DNA of 64,000 nt from Penium margaritaceum (Eukaryota > Streptophyta > Zygnematophyceae > Desmidiales > Peniaceae), in assembly GCA_023375785.1 (NCBI GenBank), contig SZWC01008565.1, positions 19,916 through 83,915 on the forward strand, in the 5' to 3' direction. The position numbers were made by a program, and so were the translations under genes. The notes below the pieces were generated by a model that saw nothing but the letters and a program-made list of their open reading frames with translations, was not told where the DNA came from and searched no databases. This document shows, one piece after another, positions 23,401-34,703 of the stretch (its first letter is position 1; each line of letters begins with the position of its first letter).

Positions 23401-23749
23401 TGGATCCTCTGGACATTCTGTGGGTCTGACAGTGAGTGCGTGCGTGTCTTGCGCCCCATATGGTGTACATGTGAGCATGGCTGTGACGACACATCAATGC
23501 TCCTGATGGAGCATGCCGTAGCCCAAAGCAGACCCCGAATGTAGGTCAATGATGATTGCCAAAGTGGCTAAGCCAAGTGCTTTAATGCCAGGATCCCCAC
23601 TCACAACAATGGCAGTGGGAATGTTGCAAGGCGGAGAACCTTGTGGGGTGAAAATGGGTCGTGGCGCGTTGGGTAGTGAGGCGGCAGCTTGTGTGCTTGC
23701 TGACGGTTGGTGTCGGAGGCTCCCACCCGGGCCACGTGTGTAGCATGCT

Positions 23750-24400
23750 GCCGCGGATAGGGCGGCCGGCTTGTCGGTACTAGCAGATGTAGATAGGGAA
23801 GCTTGCCTGAAGGGGCTAGCGGACATGGATGGGGCGGCCGACATAGAGGTGCCAGCAGATGCAGATGGGGTTGCTGGCCCGGAGGAGCTTGCAGACACGG
23901 ACAGGACGGCCAACGCACAGGTGCTAGCGAACGCAGAAGGGGTAGCTGGTCCAGAGGGGCTGGCAGACACAGACTGGGTGGCCGACACAGAGGTGCCAAC
24001 GGACGCAGATGGGCAGCTGGCCCGGAGGGGCTGGCTGACATAGAAGGGGCCCTCGGTGCACAGGTGTCAGCGGACGTAGATGGGGCAGCTGGCCCAGAGG
24101 GGCTGGCGGATACGGATGGGGTAGCTGGCGCAAAGGTGCCAGCGGACGTAGATAGGGCAGCTGGCTCGGAGAAGATGGCGAACACAAATAGGGCAGCCGG
24201 TGCAGAGGTGCTCGCGGACGCAGATGGAACAGCTGGCCCAGAGGGGCTGACGGACACGGACGGGGCGGCTAGCTCAGAGGTGCCAGCGAGCGCAAATGGT
24301 ACAGCTGGTCTAGAAGGGGTTGGCAGACATGGACGGAGCGGCCGGCGAAGAGGTGCCAGCGGGCGCTGACAATGTGACGCTCGGACGCGGCTTGACAAAG
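23750..24400 (-). repeat. 24-residue repeat in copia-2, eight to nine units
   Basis: It is homologous in position and unit to 13440-14110. Anchors lie at about 23847, 23918, 23992, 24060, 24136, 24204, 24278 and 24350. On the minus strand it encodes Ser/Ala/Pro/Leu-rich units between integrase and reverse transcriptase. Confidence 0.85.
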
Positions 24401-27195
24401 GACGGACCCACCACTCTCCCACGTGACGGGAGTGACATCGACGCGCCGGAGCAAACGAGGTCGCGGGGAAACATGTCCTTAAAGAAAAGGGCATCCCGGG
24501 ACATGACGATACTGTGTCAGGATGGATCCCAGATGCGCCATGCCTTTGACTGATGCGAGATGCCAAGCAAGGTGCAAGGATGGCCGTGAGGCTCAAGCTT
24601 GCGGCCTTAGTGTGGGGTATGCAACCACATCATGGCCACACAGCCATGTACACAAGCCGGTCTATGGTCGGCGCGCTTGCCACACCAGTGCTGATAGAGT
24701 GTGGACTGACAAGGAAGAGGCCTGTGGGGAATCCGGTTCCAGACCCACGTCATGTAGGTCATGGCTTTGAAATAGAAGCCATCAAAAGACCAGGCTCGAT
24801 GCGCATGGTGCTGACAGGGTCCCCCATGGTGCGGCTCCACCGCTCAGAGACACCGTTCTGGGCTGGCATGTAAGGCACCGACATCTCATGATGGATGCCA
24901 AGGGAGGCAAGGAAGAGTGTGGACTTCTCCATAAACTCGCCACCGCAATCAGAGCGGAAGTGGCAGAGAGGGTGACCACACTCGCGTTCAGCATGAACGA
25001 GCCAGTCTGGAATGGTATGGGCCACATTATTCTTTTGTCGAAGACACAAGATCCAGCGGTAGCGAGAGTAGTCATCGGTAAGGGTCAAGACATAGCGTCC
25101 ATAATCTGTGACAGACTCTGCCTGAAGGGGATGCATGAGATCAAACTGGACCAAGTCCAACGGGGCGGATGCACTAGAGGAGAACAGGGGGTAGGTTGAC
25201 CGATGTATCTTCCCCTAAGCACACTCAATGCACTCCGTTGGACACGGAAGTGGAAAGGAGGCTGGGTCAAGACCCGTGACAAGCTGCGTACATAGCATGC
25301 TATCGACAGCAACAGAGTGGACGGGATAGAGGCGGCAACGTTGGAGACGTGTGTGCTGCGGAGAGAGTGTGCTGGTAACAAGCACGTGGCTTGTGTCGGC
25401 CGATGGGGAAGGGATGGAGGGAGAAGCGGACAAGCGCAGCACGTGCCACAAGTTTCCATGGGCAATGGCATGCTAGACGACACGACCGGACAGACGCAAC
25501 GACTCGGTTCCAACACCGCGCGAGTGGAATACGTCCATGCGCATGTGGTCAAGGGCAGTGTTAGATAGGAGGCCAAGCTCAATACGAGGGAGAAAGAGGA
25601 AATCAGTCACGAAGACATCCCCTACGAGGCCTTGGAAACGAACAACACCTACGCCTTGAACGTGTAAAACCTGACCAGAGCCTGTCCGAACCCTAGAGAC
25701 ATTGGTAACGGGGTCAGGGACACTCAAGGCCTACTGCGAGGCCGTCATGTGATGCGTACCCTCCGAGTCGACGATCCAGGTCTCGGCTGGATCCTGGAGT
25801 AGTGTCGCCAGGTTGCTAACGGTCACATGGCAGTGGGCGAGGGATGCGGACGCGGTGGACCGGGGTGCGAACCGGGACTGCCATTCATCCAGCCATGCAA
25901 CATCATCACAAAGAGGAGGAAGTCAGGATAACATGGGAGAGAATGGAATGGACGAAGGTGCAAGGTAAGACCGCACCTCAGACTCTGTCACGCATGGCAA
26001 GGTAGAGGATCTAGCGATGATGCAACTCACACTTCCTTGGGGAGGAGGGCGAGGTAGCGCAAGCCGGAGTGCAATGAGTTGCTCTAGCTGTCACTTACGG
26101 ATGGAGGGCATGATGGAGTATACCGACTGCAGTGTGACGGAGCTTGAGTCTGGGAAGGAGGAGGGAGGCGTCGGTGATGGAAGAGGGGATGCCAAAGGCT
26201 GCGAAGGATGCTGCGGTAGAGCTGTCAAACAGAGAAAAGGAGCAGAGAGCATGGACATATCAAGAGTAGTGACTGTCAGAGTCGTTGTGGCAAGACGACC
26301 CTCACGAGGGCAACGTATGGTGGCAATGACACGTGCCTCGTCCGTCGAGAGTGAACGATTGTACCACCCGTGTACTGGCCGGCCATAGTTGTGGCAACTG
26401 AGTCGCTTCCACTGGGTCCACTCGACTGCTGCTGTGAGCCCTTGACCTTTGTGCCCCTACGCTTTGTCTTGCCGGATGATGAGGCGCCAATGGAGGCAAC
26501 TGCTGTGGGGGCGGCAACGGCCACTAAGTCGAGGGCGGGAGAGGTGAGGGCCTCCATGTGCTGGATGCAAGATTCTTGACAAGCCTACTCAATATAGAAA
26601 AAAAGCTCGTATGCCCAGGGCATGAGGGTGTCCCGGGCGGTGAGTACGTCTTGCATGTCATGAATGAAGGCGTCGGAGAACAGGTCGGTGGTGCCACGCT
26701 TCATGGTCAGAAACACGGATAGAGGGGGTGGCGTAGCATCTCCCAGGCGGCGCAGGATGTCCTCCGCCCACTGCCAATAGGAGGTGACCGTCTCGGTTTC
26801 CCCCATACGGAGGGAATTGAACTCCCGGAGCAGGCGGCTGGTCTCAACCTTGTTGGACAGGCGATGAGGACAAGTGAGGATGTGCCACGCTGTTGCGGGG
26901 TTGGGGAGGCTGCCAGTGGTGAATTCGCCAAGAAATGACTCAAGAGCGAGACGTGTAGATAGAGGGTCGATGGGGACAAGGGCACGTACGGCGCGACCGG
27001 CATCATACACCTGGTTGGTCTGTTTGGAGTCGTAAGGTAGGATGTAGTTTGGCCAAAGCCCCTCACCTTGTGCTCAAACGCGGAAGGTAAGCTCCCAGCT
27101 CCGTAATTGCTCACCGGCCTGGAGAGGTGGGTTTGGGTTTCAAAGTCCTTAGGCCTGCGGCCAACACCCAGAGCGGAGCCTAGGACTGAAGACAC
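24400..27195 (-). pseudogene. Copia-2 gag, protease and integrase (fossil)
   Basis: The gag capsid region is at about 26580-27195, with the degenerate zinc-knuckle area near 26370-26400. Protease-like sequence lies around 25740-25790. The integrase core (24600-25160) contains FDLMHPLQAESVTDYGRYVL, CGGEFMEKSTLFLASLGIHH and AQNGVSERWSRTM. It parallels copia-1 segment by segment. Confidence 0.8.
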
Positions 27196-29034
27196 AATCT
27201 ACCTTTGATGCTGGGTATGTTCTTGTGCAAAGTACTATGTGGTAGAGGAAATAGCGGGACTTGCATGCCCGAGTGGAAGGAAGGGCGACGACTGCTGATG
27301 CTGCTGCCGCTGCTGGTACTGTTGCAATGAATGCTGCTGCGGTAGCTGTGTTGGGGGCTGCAGGGCCGCAAGTTGTTGCGTAAGCGTTGTGAGCTGCTGG
27401 CGTATGGCGGCTAGCAGATCTGTTGAGCCAGCAAGGCCAACGAGAGATCCTGCAGGGTGTTGGTGCTGTTGCGGGTGCCGCTGCTGCTGCTGGTGATGCT
27501 ACTGCTGCTACTGTAATGACTGTTGCTACGGCAGCTGCTACTACTATTGTTGTTTTTGTAGCGGCTAGTGCTACGGCTCTTGCAGATGCTGCTCCTGTTG
27601 CTGTTGTTGTTGTTGTTATTGTTGTTGTTGTTATTGTTGCTGTTGGTGGTGCAACTACGGCAGCTGCTGCGGTTGCTGTAGAAAGGGGGGACCAGGAGGT
27701 CCTCCCACAAAAACGGACCCCTCCTCACTTTCAGCCATGGTCTCCTCTTTTTTTTTGTGTTGAGCTTGTTGGTGACATCAGCAGTGACGTCAGGAGTGAT
27801 GGTAGTAGTGCGACTGACGTCAACAAGGTCGTCAGCAGTGACGTGAGCCGAGGGTGGCTGATGTCAGCAGTGGCTGTTGCATTGTTTTTGCAGCCGCTGA
27901 TGTGTTAGCTACTATTCTATTGTAGTTGTTTCTTCTCCTGCTGATGCTACTACTGATGTCAATAGTGTTGTTATCAGTGTCGTCAGTGGTGAAGTTTGCG
28001 ATGAAATCAGTAGTGATGTCAGTGCTCGCGGCTGACGTTACTTTAGCTACGACAGCTGTTGCCACTGTTGCTAATGCTAGAGCGCTGTTGTGTGCTGGTG
28101 TTGCCGCTACTACGGCCACTACAGCCATGCTACTGCGTGCTACTGGTGCTACTATTGATGCTGCGGCTGTGGCAGTAGCTTCTGTGGCTCTTCTTGGTGC
28201 AGCAGCGTTGTTGCACGCTGTTGCTGTTGCGGTTGGTGCTGTTGCTACAACAGTAGCAGCGAGGGTGTGGGTGTTGGTCCTGGCCCCTGGCTGTGGTGTC
28301 TGCGGGGGTTCCACGATTTGTTTTTTTTTCTGTGGTCACAACTTGTTGCTGCTGCAGCTCCGCACTACTGCCGTAGCCGTTGGTGGTCGTACTGATGCCG
28401 GCCGCTGCTATTGCTACACCTGCTGGTTGCTACTGCTACTGCTACCCGCTGCTGGTTGTTGCTACACGCTGTCAGCTTTTGTTGCTCACTGCTACTGCTG
28501 CTGCTACTATTCCCAGCTGCTGCTGCTGCTCGCTACTCGTTGCTTGCTAGTGCTCGCTCCTCGCTCCTGCTTTGCTGCCTGCTACTACTGCTTGTGGCTC
28601 GCCGGTTGTTGCTGCTCACTGCTTTCTGTTGTTGCTGACTGCAGCTGCTTCCTGCTGCTACTGTTTGCTTTAGTAGCTGCTACTTTCTTGTTGTGTGCTG
28701 CTTGCTTTGGTGGCAAAAGAAGATACGTAGTCCCTTTCCTGGCGGTTTTTTTGTCACGTGCATCCACGTTGCTCCAGTGTCGGTCGGTCGTACCGGCCGC
28801 GAGTCCACCACCGCTACCACTGCTGTGGATTTTGTGCTGGTGAAAAGCAAGATTTTGACGGCATTTCCCCCGTGTCGGGAGTGTTTTGAAGATTTCACCT
28901 GGCGGGTCAACGCTACCAGAAAAAATCTGACAGCATTCCCCCTGCACGAGCGTGTTTTGGGGACCACTGGCATGGACTGGACCTGTTCGCTTGTGTTCTG
29001 CAACTTCTGTTGCGCTCTAGCTCTGATACTAAGT
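27196..29034 (-). other. Copia-2 leader: CTG triplets and TGACGTCA sites
   Basis: Triplet-rich tracts lie at 27300-27690 (GTTGTT/GCTGCT, poly-Asn on the minus strand) and 28130-28700. TGACGTCA palindromes are at 27785-27792 and 27815-27822. A primer site GCTCTGATACTA is at 29020-29031. Long plus-strand frames here (305 codons from 27926) are Leu/Val/Ala/Cys low complexity, and I do not call them genes. Confidence 0.65.
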
Positions 29035-29872
29035 TGGAAAACCTAATATAACAGGTTGGAGAATCATCGTTGTTGATACAACGTGCGTGAACCCACGCTC
29101 GCTGCTTAGGCTGCCCCCTTAGTCTGCTGCACCAAAGTCTACTTCTGAGAGCTCTGGTGTTGTTACTCACAAACGCGTATGCCAGAGTTAGCATCAGGCA
29201 ACAGCTGAAAACTGGAAAGGACTGATTAGAAAGTAAGAATGAGCAACAATAGGAGACCCCTCCATGATTTAGTCCTCACCTCCAGCTCTGTAGAGCTTGT
29301 TACTCAGTTTTTGGCCAATAAAAGAAATGACCTGTTTTCTTGCAAGCAGGGTTTTCTCAGTGAACCCTGCCAGACGGCCGACAACCCAAAACCCGGACGT
29401 TGTCCGTTTTGCCTAAAACTTGGACCATACCACAATACCAACGTCGCAAACGCACTTTAGAATTAGCTAGAAGTATAGTAGTGAGGAGTTATGGCTGCCT
29501 AAACCTGGGCAGCATCTGCGCCAGTTCCTGGTACCAACAGTTCCTGAAAATTATGAAACTTGGACCCTTGGCATAATATGTCATTGCAGATGCAACAGTG
29601 CAGTCACACCCGGCATTGGACGTGTGCAGAAAGCATGTGCAGTGACAGTGACTGCCGGCGGCATGACTGTCAAGGAGGTCTGCCGATGGAGCTGAGCATG
29701 CTAACCAGAGGTGGGAGGAGGCTCCGGCAGAATGCGTACACCCTTAGCGTGTGTCGGCTCCACTAGATGATACTCCAGCAGCGCCGCATCTCGTCGTCTG
29801 TCATCTGCACGCCGATGTACGAAAGCCCGGAGGACACAACAGAGTACGATGAGAGATGCATGAAAACCAACA
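29035..29872 (-). repeat. 5' LTR of copia-2 (about 838 bp)
   Basis: On the minus strand it begins TGTTGGTTTTCATGC at 29872 and ends beside the primer site at 29031. It pairs with 20925-21754. The right flank is gypsy A integrase sequence starting CAGTTTGC. Confidence 0.8.
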
Positions 29873-32300
29873 CAGTTTGCACCAAAAACGGCTAATGAAT
29901 CGACCATCTCTGTCGCTTGGGATGGTTCTCCGCATGTCGTGTAACTACACGATGTTGTTTAGAAACAGCCGTGTTGTTCCCTCTAGGGTGACGGTGGTCA
30001 TTTTTGGGATGATTTGGGACAATTTTTAGAATCTGTTGACGACCACGAGGATTGCGTCATATCCCTTGGGTGTGACCCGTAATGCCGTGACAAAGTCTAT
30101 GGAGATGTTAGCCCATGGTTCCGTCAGAATAGGGCACTGTTGCAAAAGTCCGGGTGGTTGTGTGTGGCGGGATTTTGGTCCTTGACATGTGTTGTAGGAC
30201 TTGCAGAAGTTGGCCACGTCGGATTACATCTTGTCCCACCAATCGTTTTTCACCAGCTTCTTTGGTATCTTGTCGTCTTCGAAGTGTCCACATGGTCCTG
30301 TGTCGTGGAATACTTCGAGCGGCATATGGCAAAGTTTGTCGTTTGGGAGAACGAGCACTCGGCGAGGGAATTGCCATCTCCAATAGGGTGTGTCGTAACA
30401 GAATTTTACCTTGTCGTATCTGCCGTGCCAGTCGTAGCCTCGTGCAAACAACCGCTTGAGATTTGGGTCTCACTACAACTCTAGCGTTGCCACCTCAGCC
30501 ATAAAATCTGGTCGGCGTCTGAGTGCATGCGTCGGGTTGATTTTGCCTGGCTGGTACACGATATCGCAGTCGATCCCGGATTCAAAGAACTCCATACATT
30601 GGGTTTGTGGTCAATGGAGGTTTGGTTGTGTCTTCAAATATTTCAACTCATGGTGGTCAGTGTGCACAATGCATCGGCGTCACTCCAGGTAACACCGCCA
30701 TGTCTTGAAGGCATGTATGACCGCCATCATTTCTTTCTTGTGTACGACGTAGTTGAGTTTTGGTCCTCGCAGTTTACGAGACATGTAGGCATCCAGTTGC
30801 TTGCTGTTGCCGTGGTCTTGTAGGAGGTCTGTGCCAATGGCTCGGTCTGAAACATCTGTACCCATGACGTAGTCGACCGTCGGATCGGCTGATTGTAGAG
30901 CTTGTACTGAGGTCAGAGTGTTCCGCAAAGTGGTGAATGCTTCTTGTTCACTATCCCCCCACCGCCACTCGTTTTCTTTTTGAGTGAGCCCGGAAAGAGG
31001 CACTGACACTCTGGCGTAATCCCGTCCGAAGCGCTAGTAGTAATTGAAGAAGCCGAGGAATACTTGAGTTTTCTCAAACGTTGGTCGACGTTGGCCAATC
31101 AGTGACTGCTGCAACCTTTTTTGGATCCATGGTGATCCGTCCATCGTTGATGACGTGGCTCCAAAACTGGACTGAACGATGAACGAAGTCGCACTTCGAG
31201 AGTTTTCCAAAAAAATCATCTCTTTGTAAGACTTTGAGTACTTTTCGAGGATGTCTGTCGTGCTCCTCCGGGGTGTGGTTGTACACTTGAATGTCGTTGA
31301 GGTACACCACGACAAAATTGTCCATAAATGGGTGGAAAATGCTGTTCATTGCCACCATGAATGTTGTCGGGGTATTTGTCAGTTTGAACGGCATTACCGT
31401 GAACTCAAAATGCCCATAGCAACTTTGGAATGCGTCTTGTTGATGTCGGTATCTGCTATGCGTATCTGGTGATATCTGCTGCATAAGTCGATTTTGCTGA
31501 ACATTCAAGCCCCTCGGAGTTGGTCCAAAAGCTTGTCAGCTCAGGGAAGAGGGTAGCGGTTCTTGGGGGTAGCGTCGTTCACACCCAATAGTCCACGCAC
31601 ATCCTCATTGTGCCAGTTTTCCTTTTACGAGCAGTACTAGTGCAGCGTATGGTGACATGGATGGGAGGATGAATCCGTGACCGAGCATTTCATCGAGTTG
31701 CTTTTTCAGCTTGGTCAGCTCGTGATCGCTCATCCAATAGGCCCCTCAAACTATAGGTCGGCTGCCCGGCTTCAGTTCAATGCGATCGTCAACGTCTAGT
31801 TGAGGAGGTAGGGTTCTCGGGAGTTCGTCTGGGAAGACGTTCACAAACTCTTGGATGCGTGTTGTAAACCCTTCGGATACCATCACAAACTTTGTGGATG
31901 CCGATGAGGTTGATGGGGCTGATGAGGCTGATGAGGATGATGAGTCAGCTCCTGCCACTTCCGCCTCCTCTATTGGCTTGAGGTGTACGAGCCACGCATG
32001 AGCTCCTTGTTGTTTGTAGTACTTGGCCACGTTGAGCGGTATCTATTGTATAGGTTGTCACTTCTCGGCTACTACAGCTTCCTTTGCTGCTTCCACCTTC
32101 AGTGCTTCCATTGTCGGTTTTTGGCCCATACGCGGAAGTTCTCGTTTGGCACCGTCGATCTCCACGTAGACTTTGCCGCTGTTCTGGTCGACCTTCGGAT
32201 TGTGTTGGCACGGGAAATCTTATCGGAGGATGATTTTTTGATCGCTCATTGGACAAGACCTCCAGACTGTTACATCCCATAGATCTCCCACTTGTAGTCG
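29873..32300 (-). pseudogene. Gypsy A pol region: integrase, RNase H, reverse transcriptase (fossil)
   Basis: The integrase core has ANISIDFVTALRVTPKGYDA at about 30040-30120. The RNase H region (30680-31010) has GTDVSDRAIG and LNYVVHKKEMMAVIHAFKTW. The RT (about 31074-31760) has LTNTPTTFMVAMN and FVVVYLNDIQVY, a variant of the catalytic motif. A Ser/Ala linker lies upstream (about 31900-31960). Homologous pieces of gypsy B are at 35460-36170 and 47095-48108. Confidence 0.8.
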
Positions 32301-32482
32301 TAGTGGCTCTCAGAGTCTCCGTGTTTGCAATCTCCCATTGAAAGTTTTTCCTTCAAACACCCCTGGTTTGGTGTGCAAAACCAGTTTGCAGACCATATCG
32401 TTGATCAAGAAGCCATGTGAAGCCCCTCCATCCAATAGTGACGACACCGTTCTGCGAAGCTTGCATCCTCAAGGCTGGACTC

Positions 32483-33660
32483 TTAGCAGTATTGCCGGTT
32501 GGTCGTCCTCGTACCCCTTGTCAAACTCTGCAGTCTCAGAAATCCTCTGCGACGATGTAAGCAGTTCAGATGGGCGATCGTTCGGTGCAGATTTCCCCTC
32601 ACGGACAAGAGTTGCGCCTTTTGCTCCTGCCATCTGCCATTGTCCAACTCATTTTTCTGCGACTTCCCCCCCTTTTTGGCCTGCTGCTTTCTCCGACAGT
32701 TGCGAGCAATGTGCCTGAAATTTTCATAGTTGGTGCAGGTTCGCATTTCTCTTCGGTCGACGGCATCCACTTCCATCGGATTGGAGGAGTCCCCTGACTT
32801 AATTCTACTGTTTCCACGGTAATTGTGGCTAGGAGGTCGCCAGCCATAAGATTCCTTTGGGGAGCCCAAGGAGTCGGGCATGCATTGGTTCAGTGTGTAC
32901 ATACATTGGTTCAGTGTGTGCATACATTGGTTCAGTGTGTGTATACATTGGTTCAGTGTGTACATACATTGGTTCAGTGTGTACATACATTGGTTCAGTG
33001 TGTCGAGTGTTGTAGTTGGCGCTGTTGATCCTTTTTGTTGCTGCGATCATCCAGGGTAAGTCCTTTTGGATGCCGAAAATGGTGATTGCTCACCGGATAT
33101 CTCGCTTGTGGCCGTTGTTTCAGTGAAAACAGAGTTTGTCGGGGATGATGTCTGCTCCGGTGATGATCTCGTGGAATCTCCGCGTATACTCTACGCTAAA
33201 GTGCTGACGGAGACTCCGTAGTTTGCACCGTGCGTTAAACTTTTCGTTCAGTTGTGCAAAACGTGCGAGCATTGCATGCAAGAATTTTTTCCATTTGGTT
33301 GTTGGCATCAGCGCGTCTTGCCATTGTAGTTTGTTCCGCTCTAGGGATAGAATGCCTACAGTAGGTGATATGAGATGGGCGCTATTGGCTGTTGCAGATG
33401 CTCCGCCGGTCTCTTGCTGCTGTTGGATGGTCTGTAGATCAGACCAACAACTTAGCGCCGTCCCAGGCAAAAGCGTGGATGCAAGATTAATCTTCCTCTG
33501 ATCGTCGTTTACCCCAGCAATGATGAAGTACACCTCTAAACCCGTCAGCCACATCCAAACCTTTGGTCCCTTTGAGTTTCCAGGATCGAACGGTTCTGGT
33601 GGAGCCGGACAAATCTCAGGTTCGCTCGAGAGTTTGTAATTTCTCTCGATGAGCACTGAT
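32483..33660 (-). pseudogene. Gypsy A gag (fossil)
   Basis: The minus-strand reading starts MLIERNYKLSSEPEICPAPP at 33656 and runs through a capsid-like helical region with VWMWLTGLEVYFIIAG. It ends with a degenerate CCHC knuckle (CTNYENFRHIARNCRRK, about 32690-32745). A 21-bp repeat lies between capsid and knuckle. Confidence 0.75.
32880..33004. repeat. 21-bp tandem repeat, six units, in gypsy A gag
   Basis: The unit CATTGGTTCAGTGTGTACATA occurs six times with single-base variants. On the minus strand it encodes a heptapeptide repeat, MYTLNQC or VHTEPMY depending on frame. The corresponding part of gypsy B is not in the window. Confidence 0.9.
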
Positions 33661-34135
33661 TCTTGTGCGCTTGCGTTGCAAAGAGCCTAGACCGTGACAT
33701 TGAGCTGTTGGAGCAGATGGCTATTGATCCCCTTGAGTGCGGAGATCCGGTTTGCCAGTTCCTCATTAATCTGCGCCTGTCGTCCTGTGCCACCTGTTGT
33801 CCCTGTTGTCGTTGTCAAGGTTGTTGGCGGCTGGTTTACCACCGTTGGGTCCAGGACCAGATTGGTCATCTAGGCCATAGGGGTTGGTCCAGCTGCCGCA
33901 TAGCCTTCCACGCAATTATTCACTCTCGCTTCAGGGTTTGTGGGAATCAACATGTTATGCTACTCTATCGCCGAAGTTGTCGCCGAAGACTCGCTGTTGG
34001 TCATTGGTTGTGCTTGCTCGCCTCATATCGTAGTCACGAAGCTTGCAAAATCTTGACGTTTGAGATAGGCTGACGGCTTGTGCGAGGCAGTCCTCTGGAT
34101 GGGTAAAGTAGTTGGTTGCCTCTCCAGCACCGCTA

Positions 34136-34147
34136 CGCTCTGATACC
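34136..34147 (-). promoter_or_regulatory. Gypsy A primer binding site
   Basis: GCTCTGATACCA on the plus strand is the exact reverse complement of TGGTATCAGAGC, the initiator Met-tRNA primer site. It lies three bases from the 5' LTR start. Confidence 0.85.
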
Positions 34148-34150
34148 AAG

Positions 34151-34703
34151 TGTTATGCCAAACGGAGCGTAGATGGTGAACAGGTAGAAGTTGTGAGGCA
34201 GAACATGATCTGAAATTTGGGAAACTTGAGCAATTTAAAAATAGTGGTAAGTGTACTTTGATGACAAGTGCCGAAATAATCGAACATATATACATGCAAG
34301 TGTCGAGTTACGAATGAGGCATAGTTGGGGTAGTTGGGTTGATTGTCGAGCGACGCGTGAGGAGTCGCGTTGTGAGTGGTCGGATTCAAGAAGGTCCACG
34401 GAGAAATCGGGGGTCTTCGAGAATCGACGGTGAAGATGGGAGATGCATCTTTACAAATCCAGATTTGTCTTGGTGCGTTAGGAAGTTGACCAAAAGGTCG
34501 TGATACTTCAGTCGGAGATTCGCGAGAGTGGTCAAAGTTGTCAGAAGGTTAATGAAGATTCACTGAGGGTGGGTGCATTTGGCCGCTTTGTCCTCGATCG
34601 TCGGAGTGAATATCGTGGTCTTGCGACGCAATGGGCTATTTGTGTAATGATAGAAATACCCAATCAGAAAGATTAGGGACTCGTGTACGTTTGGTACGTA
34701 ACA
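34151..34703 (-). repeat. Gypsy A 5' LTR (553 bp)
   Basis: It begins TGTTATGCCAAACG and ends CGTTTGGTACGTAACA, an inverted terminal pair. It matches 3553-3792 plus 12384-12690. The sequence to its right continues the LTR of gypsy B. Confidence 0.85.

Larger units (their letters stand above)
13020..29872 (-). mobile_element. Tandem pair of fossil Ty1/copia elements sharing one LTR
   Basis: The order on the plus strand is copia-1 body (13020-20924), LTR (20925-21754), copia-2 body (21755-29034), LTR (29035-29872). Each LTR has a Met-tRNA-type primer site on its left (20912-20923 and 29020-29031). The middle LTR also has a purine tract on its right (21755-21766). So the middle LTR serves as 5' LTR of copia-1 and 3' LTR of copia-2. 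The two bodies are homologous throughout. The array sits in the pol of gypsy A: chromodomain on the left, integrase on the right. The two LTRs differ at roughly a fifth of sites in the part compared. Both members are broken, with many breaks. Confidence 0.75.
3553..34703 (-). mobile_element. Gypsy A: fossil chromovirus inside the LTR of gypsy B
   Basis: The 3' LTR is 3553-3792 plus 12384-12690 (split by gypsy I). The 5' LTR is 34151-34703, about 550 bp, with termini TGTTA...TAACA. A purine tract lies at 12691-12701. A primer site matching initiator Met-tRNA (GCTCTGATACCA, 34136-34147) lies beside the 5' LTR. Parts in minus-strand order are gag (about 33120-33656), zinc knuckle (about 32700-32740), protease region and reverse transcriptase (about 31070-32300), RNase H (about 30490-31010), integrase (29880-30480) and chromodomain (12765-12900). 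A tandem copia pair separates integrase from chromodomain. The LTRs differ at roughly a fifth of sites by eye, so it is old. It is broken, with many breaks. Confidence 0.8.

Noticed and set aside
27926-28843. 305-codon plus-strand frame
   Set aside because: Leu/Val/Ala/Cys low complexity from CTG triplets in the copia-2 leader; a similar frame at 20280-20725 in copia-1 has the same cause.
32880-33004. CRISPR-like short direct repeats
   Set aside because: Units are contiguous with no spacers and keep the gag reading frame.
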